From Leptolyngbyaceae cyanobacterium RM1_406_9 (lineage in GTDB: Bacteria > Cyanobacteriota > Cyanobacteriia > Elainellales > Elainellaceae), in NCBI GenBank assembly GCA_012033355.1, contig JAAUQZ010000011.1, positions 1-42,103 of the forward strand: 42,103 nucleotides of DNA, read 5' to 3'. This document shows positions 1-9,927 of the stretch, one piece after another. Position 1 is the stretch's first letter. Every line of letters starts with the position of its first letter. The notes under the pieces were generated by a model that was given only the letters and a program-made list of their open reading frames with translations, ran no database searches and had not been told where the DNA came from. The position numbers were made by a program, and so were the translations under genes.

Positions 1-55
1 TCGAAACTTAGCTCAAAGCTGAGAGAAAAATTCTTAGCGCAATCAGCAGCGATCG

Positions 56-769
56 CTACATCGGGAATTTGTCTCTCATGAATGTCAGCGTTTCTTCTAA
101 CGCCGCGACCGGGAGACGGGTCGCGGCCGAACCAGACGCGCCAGGGAATTCAGTGCAATAGCGGCAGGGGTCGTCTGTAGGCAGCAACTCAGCTTGTTGA
201 CGGAGGCGTTCAGTCATTTCGGGAGACAACCTTCCCAGCAACTGCCTTTCGCTTCCACTTCCAGCCAAGAAAACGAGCGTTAGACTTCCTAGCCGAATGC
301 GATCGCCGTCTTTAATCAAACTCCGCTGCACTTTCTCTCCGTTAACGTAGGAGCCATTGCTGCTATTCAAGTCGGTCAAGAAAAACCCGTGATTTTCGAT
401 GTATTGAATTGCTGCATGACAGCGAGACAGGCGCTTATCCGCAATTGGTACCGTCACCTGACGAGAATCGCGACCTATAATCCAGGTATTCTCAGGTTGA
501 GAGAGCATTTGCGTATTGCCATCTCGCAAATTAGTAATGAGGTAAACCTGATGGTTAAGTACCATCCCCTGAATGTAGGGAAACATCATTCCTGGCAGTG
601 AGCTACCCCCAGAGTTTTCCAGGTTAAGAATTTCATCTAACAGCTCTCGATGATGTTCATAGAGCTTCAAAAACAACTGATACAGTCCTAAACGCTGCTT
701 TAGTTCTGTGTTTTCTACCGTATCTAATAGTTCTGATGAGTACTTGGCTAGAAAATTTGCGTTGATCAT
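56..769 (-). CDS. FHA domain-containing protein
   Basis: ORF with FHA core: WIIGRDSRQVTVPIADKRLSRCHAAIQ...LTDLNSSNGSYVNGEKV...DGDRIRLGSLTLVF. Confidence 0.9.
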   Translation of the reverse strand: MINANFLAKYSSELLDTVENTELKQRLGLYQLFLKLYEHHRELLDEILNLENSGGSSLPGMMFPYIQGMVLNHQVYLITNLRDGNTQMLSQPENTWIIGRDSRQVTVPIADKRLSRCHAAIQYIENHGFFLTDLNSSNGSYVNGEKVQRSLIKDGDRIRLGSLTLVFLAGSGSERQLLGRLSPEMTERLRQQAELLPTDDPCRYCTEFPGASGSAATRLPVAALEETLTFMRDKFPM

Positions 770-1068
770 GGCTAACTTTGTGCTGGCTGGGCGTGAAGAG
801 CCACACTGTCCTATTTAATGGGGTAGCTGAAGCGGTTGAGGACAATGTGAATGAGCTTGATAAGCATTGAAATCTGTCGGGATGCCCCTGAGATGGCTAG
901 TCATTCCATTTGCAGACGCTCAGTTGAACTGGGGTTCTATAAGGGGTTCTAGGAGAGGGGTCTATGAGAACCAAATCCAGACTAAAGCCTCTTTCTGCTA
1001 GAGATAACCGCAGAATTACCATAAGCACAGGCTCCAAAAACATTTTCAGGTAGTGAAATCTACGGAGG

Positions 1069-1947
1069 TCAAACCTGCCGTAAAAAACTTAACAGCTCTC
1101 GATTGACGGTTTGAGGGGCTTCCTGCTGAATCCAATGACCACAATGAGGCACTAGCTTAACTTGACAAGGTGCATTCACTAGTTGGCTAATGCCTTCGGT
1201 CATGGTCTGGCTGAGCAAAAAGTCGTCTTCGCCCCACAGCACCAGGGTCGGTACGGTGACGGGTTCAGGCGATCGCCCCCAATGGCGAAACCAAAATTGA
1301 GGAGCTAGCCATTGGCGGTAGTAGTTGATGGCCGCAGATAGAACGCCTGGCTTTGCCAGAGCCGCTTGGTAGATTTCAGTATCCCTTGTAGTGAAAGCGC
1401 CTTTACGGATTGCCTGTTCTTGAAACAGATTCTTGACGAAACTCTGTAGGTTTTGCTGAATCAACCACTCGGGCAATCCTGGAATTTGAAACGCTAAAAC
1501 GTGCCAGCTTCGCCGCAGTTGATCTAGATTACTGACTATCTCTTGCATGAAGCGCTGGGGATGAGGGGCATTGAGAATAGCCAGTCGGTTGAGGTAGTGA
1601 GGAAATTTTTGGGCCAGATGCCAGGCGATCGCCCCACCCCAATCATGTCCTACTATATGTGCCTGCAGATAGCCTAAACCTTCGATCAGTCCGCGAATAT
1701 CGGCACTGAGCGTATCCAGGTCATATCCGCTTTGCGGCTTGTCAGAATCGTTGTAGCCCCGTAGATCAGGCACTACAACCTTAAAGTGGCGTGCCAGAGC
1801 CGGAATCTGGTGTCGCCAAGAATACCAAAATTCTGGAAAACCATGCAGCAGAATGACTAGCTCCCCTTCTCCTTGAGTCACGCAGTGCAATCGAATCCGA
1901 TTTGTCTCAATGAAGTGGTGCTGCCATCCAGAACTAAGTGCGGTCAT
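1069..1947 (-). CDS. alpha/beta hydrolase (epoxide hydrolase-like)
   Basis: LLHGFPEFWYSWRHQIPALA, VVPDLRGYNDSDKP, HDWGG nucleophile-elbow region, C-terminal HCGHW. Internal Met (MTALSS) preferred as start; the track ORF extends to 2082. Confidence 0.88.
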   Translation of the reverse strand: MTALSSGWQHHFIETNRIRLHCVTQGEGELVILLHGFPEFWYSWRHQIPALARHFKVVVPDLRGYNDSDKPQSGYDLDTLSADIRGLIEGLGYLQAHIVGHDWGGAIAWHLAQKFPHYLNRLAILNAPHPQRFMQEIVSNLDQLRRSWHVLAFQIPGLPEWLIQQNLQSFVKNLFQEQAIRKGAFTTRDTEIYQAALAKPGVLSAAINYYRQWLAPQFWFRHWGRSPEPVTVPTLVLWGEDDFLLSQTMTEGISQLVNAPCQVKLVPHCGHWIQQEAPQTVNRELLSFLRQV

Positions 1948-2654
1948 AGAAGTTGAAAAGAGCGTGTATTTGAGCTTTTTTCGCTGCCGAAGCCTGCCTC
2001 TCCGGGCTGCTTTCCTTGTACTGGCACAGAGCGAATCTGAGGGGATTCCAGCAATTGAGCTAGCTCTCAACGGACTAGGCAAGTCTGGCGAAAGCAGGTG
2101 CCTGCAAACGATAGGGCTGTCAAGATTGTTGCATTTCCCAGCCTAGCATTTGGGGATCAAAACCAGAATAGAGAAATTAGAGTTTATTTGCTTACTTAAA
2201 TAATTAAAAACTAGAACGGTTTGTTCTTTAACTTCTGCAACTTCGTGCATTTAGACGCTACAATTTTCAAAGGTTTAGAGACAATTTAAATGCCTGTTCT
2301 AAGGTTTACAGAGTAATAATCTAAAGTTAACTAAGGGTTAATGTTTCGCTGATTTTGGTACAGCCGCTATGTTTTGAATCGGAATGACCCAGAAGCTTTA
2401 AGTGGGTCTTCACAGTACCTCACTGAAATCTTTAAACCGAGTTTGAGCGTATTGCTATACAGGCTGAATTTTTAAAAACAGGGGCAGTAAGACCGTTACC
2501 AAACGTACCGCTTCTCGCCTCAGTCGTGGAACAGGACTACTTAAAGTTAGAGATGACTGGTGCTTCTGCTGAACCGTAGGTTCCCCAAATTTCCCTAAGG
2601 AAGGAACCGTGTTCATCTGCTTCATGTGGACACTAAACCTATATCCCTGGTGCG

Positions 2655-4049
2655 ATGTTTGTTACTTCTCATTCAGCGCCTCCCTTTCTAGAAAAGTTGC
2701 CCTCTAACCTCACGCTAGAGTCAACTCTACAAGAGCTGCATCTGCACGATCGCCAAATTGAGGTAGATAACCCCGGTAAAAAAGCTGCAAAGCTGTTTGA
2801 CGCAAATCCTTTTTTGCCAGGAATCATTCTACTTGAACAGGGACAACTGGTCGGAATGATTTCCCGGCGGCGATTTCTAGAGCAAATGAGCCGTCCTTAC
2901 GGTTTGGATTTATTTCTCAATCGTCCACTGCGAATCCTATATCAGTTTATCTCGACAGAATTTCCGGTTTTGGCTAGCGATACGTTAGTTGTTGATGCAG
3001 TACGTGAAGCGTTGAAGCGATCGCCAGAGCATCTGTATGAACCGATTGCAGTCCAGTTAGATGCTCAAACCTACCGATTGCTAGATCTGCATCAACTGTT
3101 AATGGCTCAGTCTCAAATTCACGAACTCGCTAAGCAACTGCTGAACGAACAAGCTCAAACTCAAATGATTCAAGCTGAAAAGATGGCGAGTTTGGGACGG
3201 ATGGTTGCTGGGGTTGCCCATGAGATTTTCAACCCGGTCAACTTTATTTGGGGAAACGTGTCGCATCTGTCTAATCATATTCAAAGCCTGATTAAGCTGT
3301 TGTCTGCCTATGAATCGAAAATTCCTGCTTCATCTTATGAAATTCTAAAGTTAAAAGAAGAAATTGAACTAGATTTTGTGCTGGAAGATTTGCCCCAAAT
3401 TCTTAACAGTATGAAGCTTGGATCTGAACGCTTGAAAATGATTGCAGGAGGGTTGCGTAACTTCTCCCACATGGATGAGACGCAGCTTCAGCCAGCCGAC
3501 TTACACCAGTGCATTGACAATACGCTACTGATTCTCAACAACCGAATTAAAGGTGAGATCGATATTGTCAAAAGCTATGGCGATTTGCCTCTAGTTAATT
3601 GCTATTCGGGTCAGCTTAGCCAGGTGTTTATGAACCTGATTAGCAATGCGATTGATACTTTATTCGAGAAGAAAGCACAGCAGAATTCGGCTTTCAGACA
3701 GGTTCAGCGTGAGGAGGCGATCGCCTGGCAGCCTCAGATCGAGATTACAACAGAAGTTTACTCGGCGATCGCTCAACCCCCACCGCCAGGTCAGGGAAAA
3801 AGCTCTGACTCAGCATACTCGGATTGGGTAGCAGTTCGCATTGTTGATAACGGTTGTGGCATCCCAGATGATATTCAAAAGCGAATTTTTGAAACTTTTT
3901 TTACGACAAAACCCGTCGGCAAAGGAACTGGCTTAGGGTTGGCCATTAGCTATAGCATTGTCACTGAAAAGCATCATGGTAAACTCAATCTCAAATCTCA
4001 ACTAGGCATCGGTTCTGAATTTGAAATTCTTTTGCCACTTCTTTCATGA
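2655..4049 (+). CDS. sensor histidine kinase with N-terminal CBS-like region
   Basis: H-box MASLGRMVAGVAHEIFNPVNF, N-box LISNAIDTL, G boxes DNGCGIPDDIQ, TTKPVGKGTGLGLAIS. Confidence 0.88.
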   Translation: MFVTSHSAPPFLEKLPSNLTLESTLQELHLHDRQIEVDNPGKKAAKLFDANPFLPGIILLEQGQLVGMISRRRFLEQMSRPYGLDLFLNRPLRILYQFISTEFPVLASDTLVVDAVREALKRSPEHLYEPIAVQLDAQTYRLLDLHQLLMAQSQIHELAKQLLNEQAQTQMIQAEKMASLGRMVAGVAHEIFNPVNFIWGNVSHLSNHIQSLIKLLSAYESKIPASSYEILKLKEEIELDFVLEDLPQILNSMKLGSERLKMIAGGLRNFSHMDETQLQPADLHQCIDNTLLILNNRIKGEIDIVKSYGDLPLVNCYSGQLSQVFMNLISNAIDTLFEKKAQQNSAFRQVQREEAIAWQPQIEITTEVYSAIAQPPPPGQGKSSDSAYSDWVAVRIVDNGCGIPDDIQKRIFETFFTTKPVGKGTGLGLAISYSIVTEKHHGKLNLKSQLGIGSEFEILLPLLS

Positions 4050-4462
4050 GTAACCCGCTTCGGCGATTGAAGTTTTTACCCTGGCTGCCCCTCTTTCAGG
4101 TCGCCGCCCTCGCTACAGGTCTAACTTTTGTTATAGAAATTTTGCTTGTCGAAGGCACACAGGTTCCATCGATCAGCCAGTTGTTAAACATCCTCTTGCA
4201 GCCGCCACTCGGTTTGTTCATGGTGCTGGCAGCCGCAGTCGGCTTGGGGGCGTTAGCAACTTTTATTTTGGAGCATTTCTTCCAGAAAGTTGTAATTAGT
4301 ACACCTGTGCTTTGGGCGCTGATTTTGTGTGTGATGGTAATGCTTTGGGCGCGATCGCTTCTACAGTTTCCCATTCTTTTTCTCGCTCCAGACTACACAA
4401 CCTTAATGGGCGTTTTGCTGGGCGTGTTCTGGCAGGGACAAGCCTATTGGCGGCGATATTAG
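4046..4462 (+). CDS. small integral membrane protein of unknown function
   Basis: Multiple hydrophobic segments; start codon overlaps the kinase stop (ATGA), suggesting coupling. Confidence 0.65.
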   Translation: MSNPLRRLKFLPWLPLFQVAALATGLTFVIEILLVEGTQVPSISQLLNILLQPPLGLFMVLAAAVGLGALATFILEHFFQKVVISTPVLWALILCVMVMLWARSLLQFPILFLAPDYTTLMGVLLGVFWQGQAYWRRY

Positions 4463-5741
4463 CGGTTTGGCTCAAGCTCTGCCTCTGGCAAATCTAGGTT
4501 CAAAATGGTATCTACTGTAGATACAGGCGTACTGTCTGAAGAAGTTGCGTTCGCTGCTGTGTCAGGCTGTGCGGCTGGAGTGGGAGCAGGTGAAAATGCA
4601 GGCGGTACTTCTTGGGCAAACAGACGGGCGATCGCTGCCTCTTCACCCCTTGCTTGAGGCGGTGAGCTAGTAACTTCAGGCTGAGCGGGTTCCGGCGTTT
4701 GGCTCGGTTTTGGTCTGAGGCGATCGGCTTCAACGGCGCGGGCGATCGCCAACTGCCGTCGTTCCTGGTCGCTGGAGATGCGGTGCAAGTTGTTGCCCAA
4801 TCCCGGAGCATCCCACTGGCTGGTATCGGGGTCGAGAAAAGAACGAGTCCGCGCCCAAAGGACGGCTTCTGAGCCGCGCATCTCCATTTCATGAGCTTGG
4901 TCGAGCCAGTCAATATAGCCGTTTCTACCCAGAGCCGCTGTGGGTGCTTGGTTCGCCAGGTCGATACCGTTCAACCTTTCCTCCAAAGTGAGTTTGAGGT
5001 TTCTGCGATCGCCTTCTGTTCCAACACCTGAGCCTGCTGTCGCAACCTTGCCAGTTGCTTCACATCCGCTTCTTCGGGTGAACTTGCCCCATGCTGGTAA
5101 GAGAAACTGCCCAGGTTCCAAACGCCATTACCCGGATCGACGTGACCGTAGTAAGCGGGGTTACGCTCTCCGTTTACTGTACGGGTTCCCTCTGCACTAC
5201 CAACAGCTCTAGCAACCAGCGAATCAGAACCTCCTTCAAATAGTCTGGCTTCTACGTCATCCTGAGGAGCGGAGGAAGAGGGACCGACCGACTCGGTGGA
5301 ATTTGAAGACTGCGTTGTTAATTCGACTGGAGATGCTGGGGGCGTATGGGCTACGGCGGGAATGTCAAAGCTTAATTCAGCGGGCTTGGTAGGCGCGGCG
5401 GTTGAAATAGCTTCAACTGGAGGTGGAGGGGTGGCTATAACGGGTTGAGATGGAGACGGAGGTGGCGGTAGGGGATTTGCTGCGTGATCTGAAACTCCAA
5501 CTGGAACTGAAGTTGCCTGAGTCGGAATTTCTAACGGCTTTGCCTGAAGCGATGAGGGATTGGCAGAAAGAGTTGGTTTTACGGAAGTGGCTTGCTCTAG
5601 TGGCTTGGGAGAAGGGGAAGAAAGGTCAAAGCTTAGCGCGAGTTCATCCGCACGAACAGACACACTATGGGCTAGGGCAACTCCAGCGGAAAGAGGGGCG
5701 ATCGCCACCCACTGCAATAGGGACATACAGAGGTTTTTCAT
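4459..5741 (-). pseudogene. secreted proline-rich protein with possible lysozyme-like segment, split by a -1 nt frameshift near 5004
   Basis: Signal peptide MKNLCMSLLQWVAIAPLSAGVALA; AVGSAEGTRTVNGERNPAYYGHVDPGNGVWNLGSFSYQHG. Track ORFs 4971..5741 and 4459..5121 join as ...QVLEQKAIAE|NLKLTLEERLNGIDLANQAP... if one A is restored. Confidence 0.72.
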
Positions 5742-6214
5742 GGTTTTTCTAAGGTTCGCTCCAGGATGTCTATGGCAGGCTCAACTAGTGCCCATCTTCC
5801 GTCTGGCTGCCTTCTCAACGCAGCAAACTGAAGGTAACGGCCCGACCCAATCGCCTCTCCCTGGCTAACCTGTCCCAGATTGGGACGCTTTAGACCACAC
5901 AGGCGAAACAGGTAAGCCGGAATTTGAGGGGTAGAGAAAATAACACATCCTTTGACGTTAGGCTGAACTCTACCGTCAAAGGGGGCATAAACTGAACCGC
6001 CTTTTAGCTCAATGGAAATATCGCCCAGTCCGCCCAGTACAGAATGTCCAGCGATCGCATCCCCAGGCTCTAGCTCCCAGTCCTGATAAATCTGAATGGC
6101 TCGGACTTCTTCTGTAGATTGACTGCTACAGCCTGCTACAGAAAGCAGCAGTGCCAGCATCAAGCTAACTTTTCTAAAAATAAATTTACTGATGGCTAAA
6201 CCGATATCCTGCAT
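5738..6214 (-). CDS. putative lipoprotein of unknown function
   Basis: Lipobox-like LLSVAGCSS; start chosen at MQDIG; stop overlaps next start by 4 bp (ATGA on minus strand). Confidence 0.65.
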   Translation of the reverse strand: MQDIGLAISKFIFRKVSLMLALLLSVAGCSSQSTEEVRAIQIYQDWELEPGDAIAGHSVLGGLGDISIELKGGSVYAPFDGRVQPNVKGCVIFSTPQIPAYLFRLCGLKRPNLGQVSQGEAIGSGRYLQFAALRRQPDGRWALVEPAIDILERTLEKP

Positions 6215-6581
6215 ACTCATCGCCCTCGTAGAGAATGACCAGCCAGGTCTGAGGGTCAAATTCAAGAGGATACGCTTCTCGTTCTGCTGCAACGCCCGCT
6301 CGAACCTCCAAGCTTGGCAGGTGGCAGTAAGGCTCTTTCAGAATGTCTCGAACTCTTGCTTTTGTATCCCGCTCTGGCACAGTCAGCAGTTGAGCCAGTT
6401 GCTCTCTTGACAACACAACCTCTGACTTCACACTGCTCTGGCAGACTTCACCCTCACTGCGGCTGGATTGTGCCTCAGGAACCATACCACGCACGTCGAT
6501 CAGCAGACCCACAAGCGCAAACATTAGCCCACCCGCAAGCAATGGTCTTAAGGTTGACCGTTCAGAATCGTGGTGCTTCAT
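6186..6581 (-). CDS. conserved hypothetical protein with N-terminal membrane anchor
   Basis: ORF MKHHDSERSTLRPLLAGGLMFALVGLLID..., contiguous with flanking minus-strand genes. Confidence 0.65.
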   Translation of the reverse strand: MKHHDSERSTLRPLLAGGLMFALVGLLIDVRGMVPEAQSSRSEGEVCQSSVKSEVVLSREQLAQLLTVPERDTKARVRDILKEPYCHLPSLEVRAGVAAEREAYPLEFDPQTWLVILYEGDEYAGYRFSHQ

Positions 6582-6656
6582 CTTGTCCCTCAACTTCCAG
6601 GAATACAAAGCAGGACAGCACAATCAGGAGCCAAACTACACCAAAGAAGATGGGCA

Positions 6657-7661
6657 TTACACAAGCCTGCCTCCAATTAACAGACCTGCCATAACAAGAA
6701 ACAGACGGTAGCCCCAGATTGATCCGGTTTCAGGAGAAACGGCAATCTGGTAGATGGCGATCGCCGCTGGCGTTAAAATCAAAGCTGCGATCGGCAACCA
6801 CAGTCCCGGAAAGGATGCCAGTAACAGGTTGATTCCCACCCGCGCAATCGTCGAGCCAACCACCCAAATCACAGCATCTGGCAAGCTAAAGGACGGTGCT
6901 GCAACAGATGCAGATTGGCTTCGAGAAGATTTAGAAGGTTTACGGCGGCGGACAATAAACTGGCTGGTCAGCTTGGAGAGCCGCTGCCACAGCAGTTTTC
7001 CCCAGATCTCGGCGATTTCTAAAGGAGAGTCGGGTTCGGCAGCGCGGCGTTTTGATGCACTAGCACGCGGATTTGGCGTAGAATCAGGTCTACCCGATCG
7101 GTGACGCAGCGTTTGAGCCATTAAAGCAGCCTCTCGCTCTGCCTTAAACAGGTCAATTGATCGAGTCGTGACGACGAATGCTCCGTCTGGCTCTCGCTCG
7201 ACACAAGGCACCGCTTTTGTCAGATATTCACAGGGGGGAATTTCAGCCACAAATTCGTCTGCGTCTTCTGGAAGGGACTGGCGATCGCGCTCTAGCTTTT
7301 CAGCGATCGCCCTCAGTTCTAAAAGAGCCGCTTCCTGAGCGACAGAAAGCTGATTAACCCGCTCAGCCTGTGCTTCCAGACGTTTAATTTCTTCTGTGAT
7401 TTGCTCTGTTGGCGTGATGCGAGGCGGCTTTAGGTTTAGCTGCTGAATCTGAAGCTGGGAGGCTGATCGCTGCTGAAGCACCTCAACCGTTGCAGAAAAG
7501 TTGTCAGGTCGGCTACTTGCTAAAGTTGCCGAAGCAGAGCCACCCCCCTGAGGAATCTGAGTCTGAGAAGGGGGAGAATAAGGGTAAGTTGGTTTGCGTC
7601 CACTCTGAAGGGCTTGAAGCTTAGCTTGAATGGCTTTGATTTCTGCCTGCGACTCTTTCAT
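6657..7661 (-). CDS. hypothetical protein, coiled-coil N-terminus and C-terminal membrane helices
   Basis: ORF MKESQAEIKAIQAKLQALQSG...; hydrophobic C-terminus WVVGSTIARVGINLLLASFPGLWLPIAALILTPAAIAIYQIA. Confidence 0.75.
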   Translation of the reverse strand: MKESQAEIKAIQAKLQALQSGRKPTYPYSPPSQTQIPQGGGSASATLASSRPDNFSATVEVLQQRSASQLQIQQLNLKPPRITPTEQITEEIKRLEAQAERVNQLSVAQEAALLELRAIAEKLERDRQSLPEDADEFVAEIPPCEYLTKAVPCVEREPDGAFVVTTRSIDLFKAEREAALMAQTLRHRSGRPDSTPNPRASASKRRAAEPDSPLEIAEIWGKLLWQRLSKLTSQFIVRRRKPSKSSRSQSASVAAPSFSLPDAVIWVVGSTIARVGINLLLASFPGLWLPIAALILTPAAIAIYQIAVSPETGSIWGYRLFLVMAGLLIGGRLV

Positions 7662-7715
7662 ATCAGCTCCTGGGGGGGGTACCTGACTACTCTGATATCT
7701 GCTAATACTCTGATT

Positions 7716-7729
7716 AGTACAAGTGTACT
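7716..7729. promoter_or_regulatory. candidate LexA/SOS box upstream of 6657..7661
   Basis: AGTACAAGTGTACT matches the cyanobacterial LexA consensus RGTACNNNDGTWCB; 55-68 nt upstream of the start codon. Confidence 0.5.
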
Positions 7730-7818
7730 ATAAATAAGTCCATTTGTATCCCCTTCGCAAAATTTGTGAAGTCCGTACTTTGAAGTGGGCTTTGCCATGC
7801 TTCAAGCTCCTTCTAGCC

Positions 7819-7861
7819 AAAAAGTTAAGGGGATGCTCATTGAGCACCCCCTTAACTTTTT
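7819..7861. terminator. bidirectional intrinsic terminator-like hairpin
   Basis: AAAAAGTTAAGGGGaTGCTCA t TGAGCAcCCCCTTAACTTTTT, downstream of the minus-strand sigma/anti-sigma genes. Confidence 0.85.
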
Positions 7862-7939
7862 CTAGATTGATTCTAGATTGATAGCGGTATACGTCTCGGC
7901 TAAGACGGTTTTGCCAAAACGGTTTTGTGTAAGCACCCG

Positions 7940-8536
7940 CTACTGGAAATCATCGTTGTCTGGGTATAGCCCCGAACCATAGGGGCTATCCTCCTGATTC
8001 AGGTCAGGCGAAGAAATCGGAGCTTTAGGGATTTCGATGACCGGACGATCTACAGCAATCATCAGAGCAGTGGTAGAAACATCGGGGACATCGGGAAATT
8101 CAGCAACCTGCGGCGCAGGAGACTGGTAGCCTGGTGAAAACATATTAGATAGTACACCCACGAAGGTTGCGGCGATCGTTACTCCTGCCCAGGCTAGAGC
8201 TATCTTGGGTCGGCGGCTTAGCCGAGAGAAGACCTGCTCCGCAGCCTGTTCTGCGGATTGTTCAGGAGCCGGGACAGGAAGAGACTGCATTCCCTGACGC
8301 AGTTTCAGAAGTCGGCTGTGTAGACGCTGTACTACCGGATCGCTCTGGAGCCAGCCTTCGACTTGGCGACGTTCCGCCGCAGTTACTTCACCGTCCAGGT
8401 AAGCACTCAGCAGTTCAAAGCGATCGCGCTTTAAGTTATCTAACGCACCCAGGGGCTGCTGATTGTCTATTCCATCCGCCGCTTCACGATGTAACGGCTG
8501 ATTGGAATCATTACTAGCACCAAAATTAGAGGTCAT
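7940..8536 (-). CDS. anti-sigma factor (zinc-less RsiW/RseA-like N-terminus, one TM)
   Basis: RFELLSAYLDGEVTAAERRQVEGWLQSDPVVQRLHSRLLKLRQGM, then TM IALAWAGVTIAATFVGVLSN; follows an ECF sigma gene. Confidence 0.8.
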   Translation of the reverse strand: MTSNFGASNDSNQPLHREAADGIDNQQPLGALDNLKRDRFELLSAYLDGEVTAAERRQVEGWLQSDPVVQRLHSRLLKLRQGMQSLPVPAPEQSAEQAAEQVFSRLSRRPKIALAWAGVTIAATFVGVLSNMFSPGYQSPAPQVAEFPDVPDVSTTALMIAVDRPVIEIPKAPISSPDLNQEDSPYGSGLYPDNDDFQ

Positions 8537-8732
8537 CTTCAGATTGGAAAGTCAAGTACCAGGTCATACGTAGCAACGAACTCGAGCAGTGACTGATGAG
8601 TAAGCAAGAGATGCTTATTTAGTCAAATCATAGGTTAAGCGGCTTGAAACAGGCACGAACTCGAAGCAAAATCATTAACTTGGCAGAACATCTAACCTGG
8701 TTCATTGCTCACCCACCTCTTTAGCGACCTTG

Positions 8733-9437
8733 CTATCGACCGTCAAGATAATTCTGTAACTGATACTGTAGCCGCTGACGCGCCCTGGCAATCCTAGATT
8801 TTACAGTTCCCAAAGAAACGCCTGTAATTTCGGCAATCTCTTCGTAGGCCATTCCCTCAATTTCGCGGAGTACGATTGTAGTGCGAAAGACTTCCGGCAG
8901 ATCGGCGATCGCCTCGCGCAACTGATCATAAAACTCGCGAGTGATTAAATCCTCTGCTGGTCCAGGATCATCCGAGGCAATTTCCCAATCCATCTCACCA
9001 TCTTCTACCGATCGAGGTGCATCAAGAGATAAAGGGCTGCTGATGCGCTTGCGCTTGCGGAGTTCATCATAAAACAGGTTAGTTGCAATGCGGCTCAGCC
9101 AACCGCGAAACTTAGAGGGTTCTTGTAATCGTCGAATATTTCGATAAACCCGAATCCAGACTTCCTGGGCTAGATCGGCGCGATCGGACCAATCAGGAGC
9201 TAGATGGTAGAGCACCTTTTCTACGTGGGACTGATAGCGGCGGAGTAGTTCAGCGAAAGCGGCTTTCTCAGGGCGTAACCCGACTTGACATTGCAGAATC
9301 AGGTCATAATTGGAAAGTTTTTCGACTTGCACTGGAACTTGAGGCATTGCCCCAGCCACTGACCAAGATACGGGAAAAGGATGACTCATCGGCAACGCTT
9401 GACTATGAGAGGTTCCATCTTGTGATGACGCTGGCAT
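8733..9437 (-). CDS. ECF-type RNA polymerase sigma factor
   Basis: Sigma2 DLAQEVWIRVYRNIRRLQEPSKFRGWLSRIATNLFYDELRKRKR and sigma4 DLPEVFRTTIVLREIEGMAYEEIAEITGVSLGTVKSRIARARQRL. Confidence 0.92.
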   Translation of the reverse strand: MPASSQDGTSHSQALPMSHPFPVSWSVAGAMPQVPVQVEKLSNYDLILQCQVGLRPEKAAFAELLRRYQSHVEKVLYHLAPDWSDRADLAQEVWIRVYRNIRRLQEPSKFRGWLSRIATNLFYDELRKRKRISSPLSLDAPRSVEDGEMDWEIASDDPGPAEDLITREFYDQLREAIADLPEVFRTTIVLREIEGMAYEEIAEITGVSLGTVKSRIARARQRLQYQLQNYLDGR

Positions 9438-9927
9438 TTCTGAGAAGTTCCCACAGATACTGCATAAGGTTTACTAAGCTGTAATGACGCATCAGGGCTT
9501 TTTCGGAGCTCGGCTGAGCGATACAGCTAGAAGTTCATCACTCAGAGTGTCTGAGAATTGAACTGCTCAGAAGGATGGCTCACTCTAAAACTTCTAGGAC
9601 CTTCTAAGTTTTGATTGAGCCTCACACCTGAAGCAGTTTAACCTTACCGTCTTCGGCCAATCGGCTGAGCCAATCTGTGGGACGGTTTTTAATCTGCACA
9701 CTGTCTAAACACTGGCTCTGGCTCTGGCTTTGAGCGATCGCACGACTTCAAAACTTGCTCTAGCCCTGCCATTGAGACGCTTGTTCCTAAAAGTTTTCTC
9801 AAGATAGCTGGCACCCATCAAAACCTATGTCTCTCCCTTACAGGACTTAGAGCGACCTCTATAAGTTTCCCAAGCAGGAGTTATTGCAGGTGGACTGTGA
9901 AGAAGCGATCGCCACGCCCCCGGAGGG

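Noticed and set aside
2160-2640. Possible gene in the 500-nt gap upstream of the histidine kinase
   Set aside because: No supported ORF on either strand and AT-rich; most likely promoter/leader sequence.
5000-5010. Programmed -1 ribosomal frameshifting at the 5004 junction
   Set aside because: GCAGAAACC is not a canonical X XXY YYZ slippery heptamer and I saw no obvious downstream pseudoknot; an indel is simpler.
4940-5212. Plus-strand ORFs opposite the secreted protein (4940..5212, 5450..5752, 5560..5868)
   Set aside because: Antisense to a clearly coding, signal-peptide-bearing gene; low-complexity translations with no recognisable domain.
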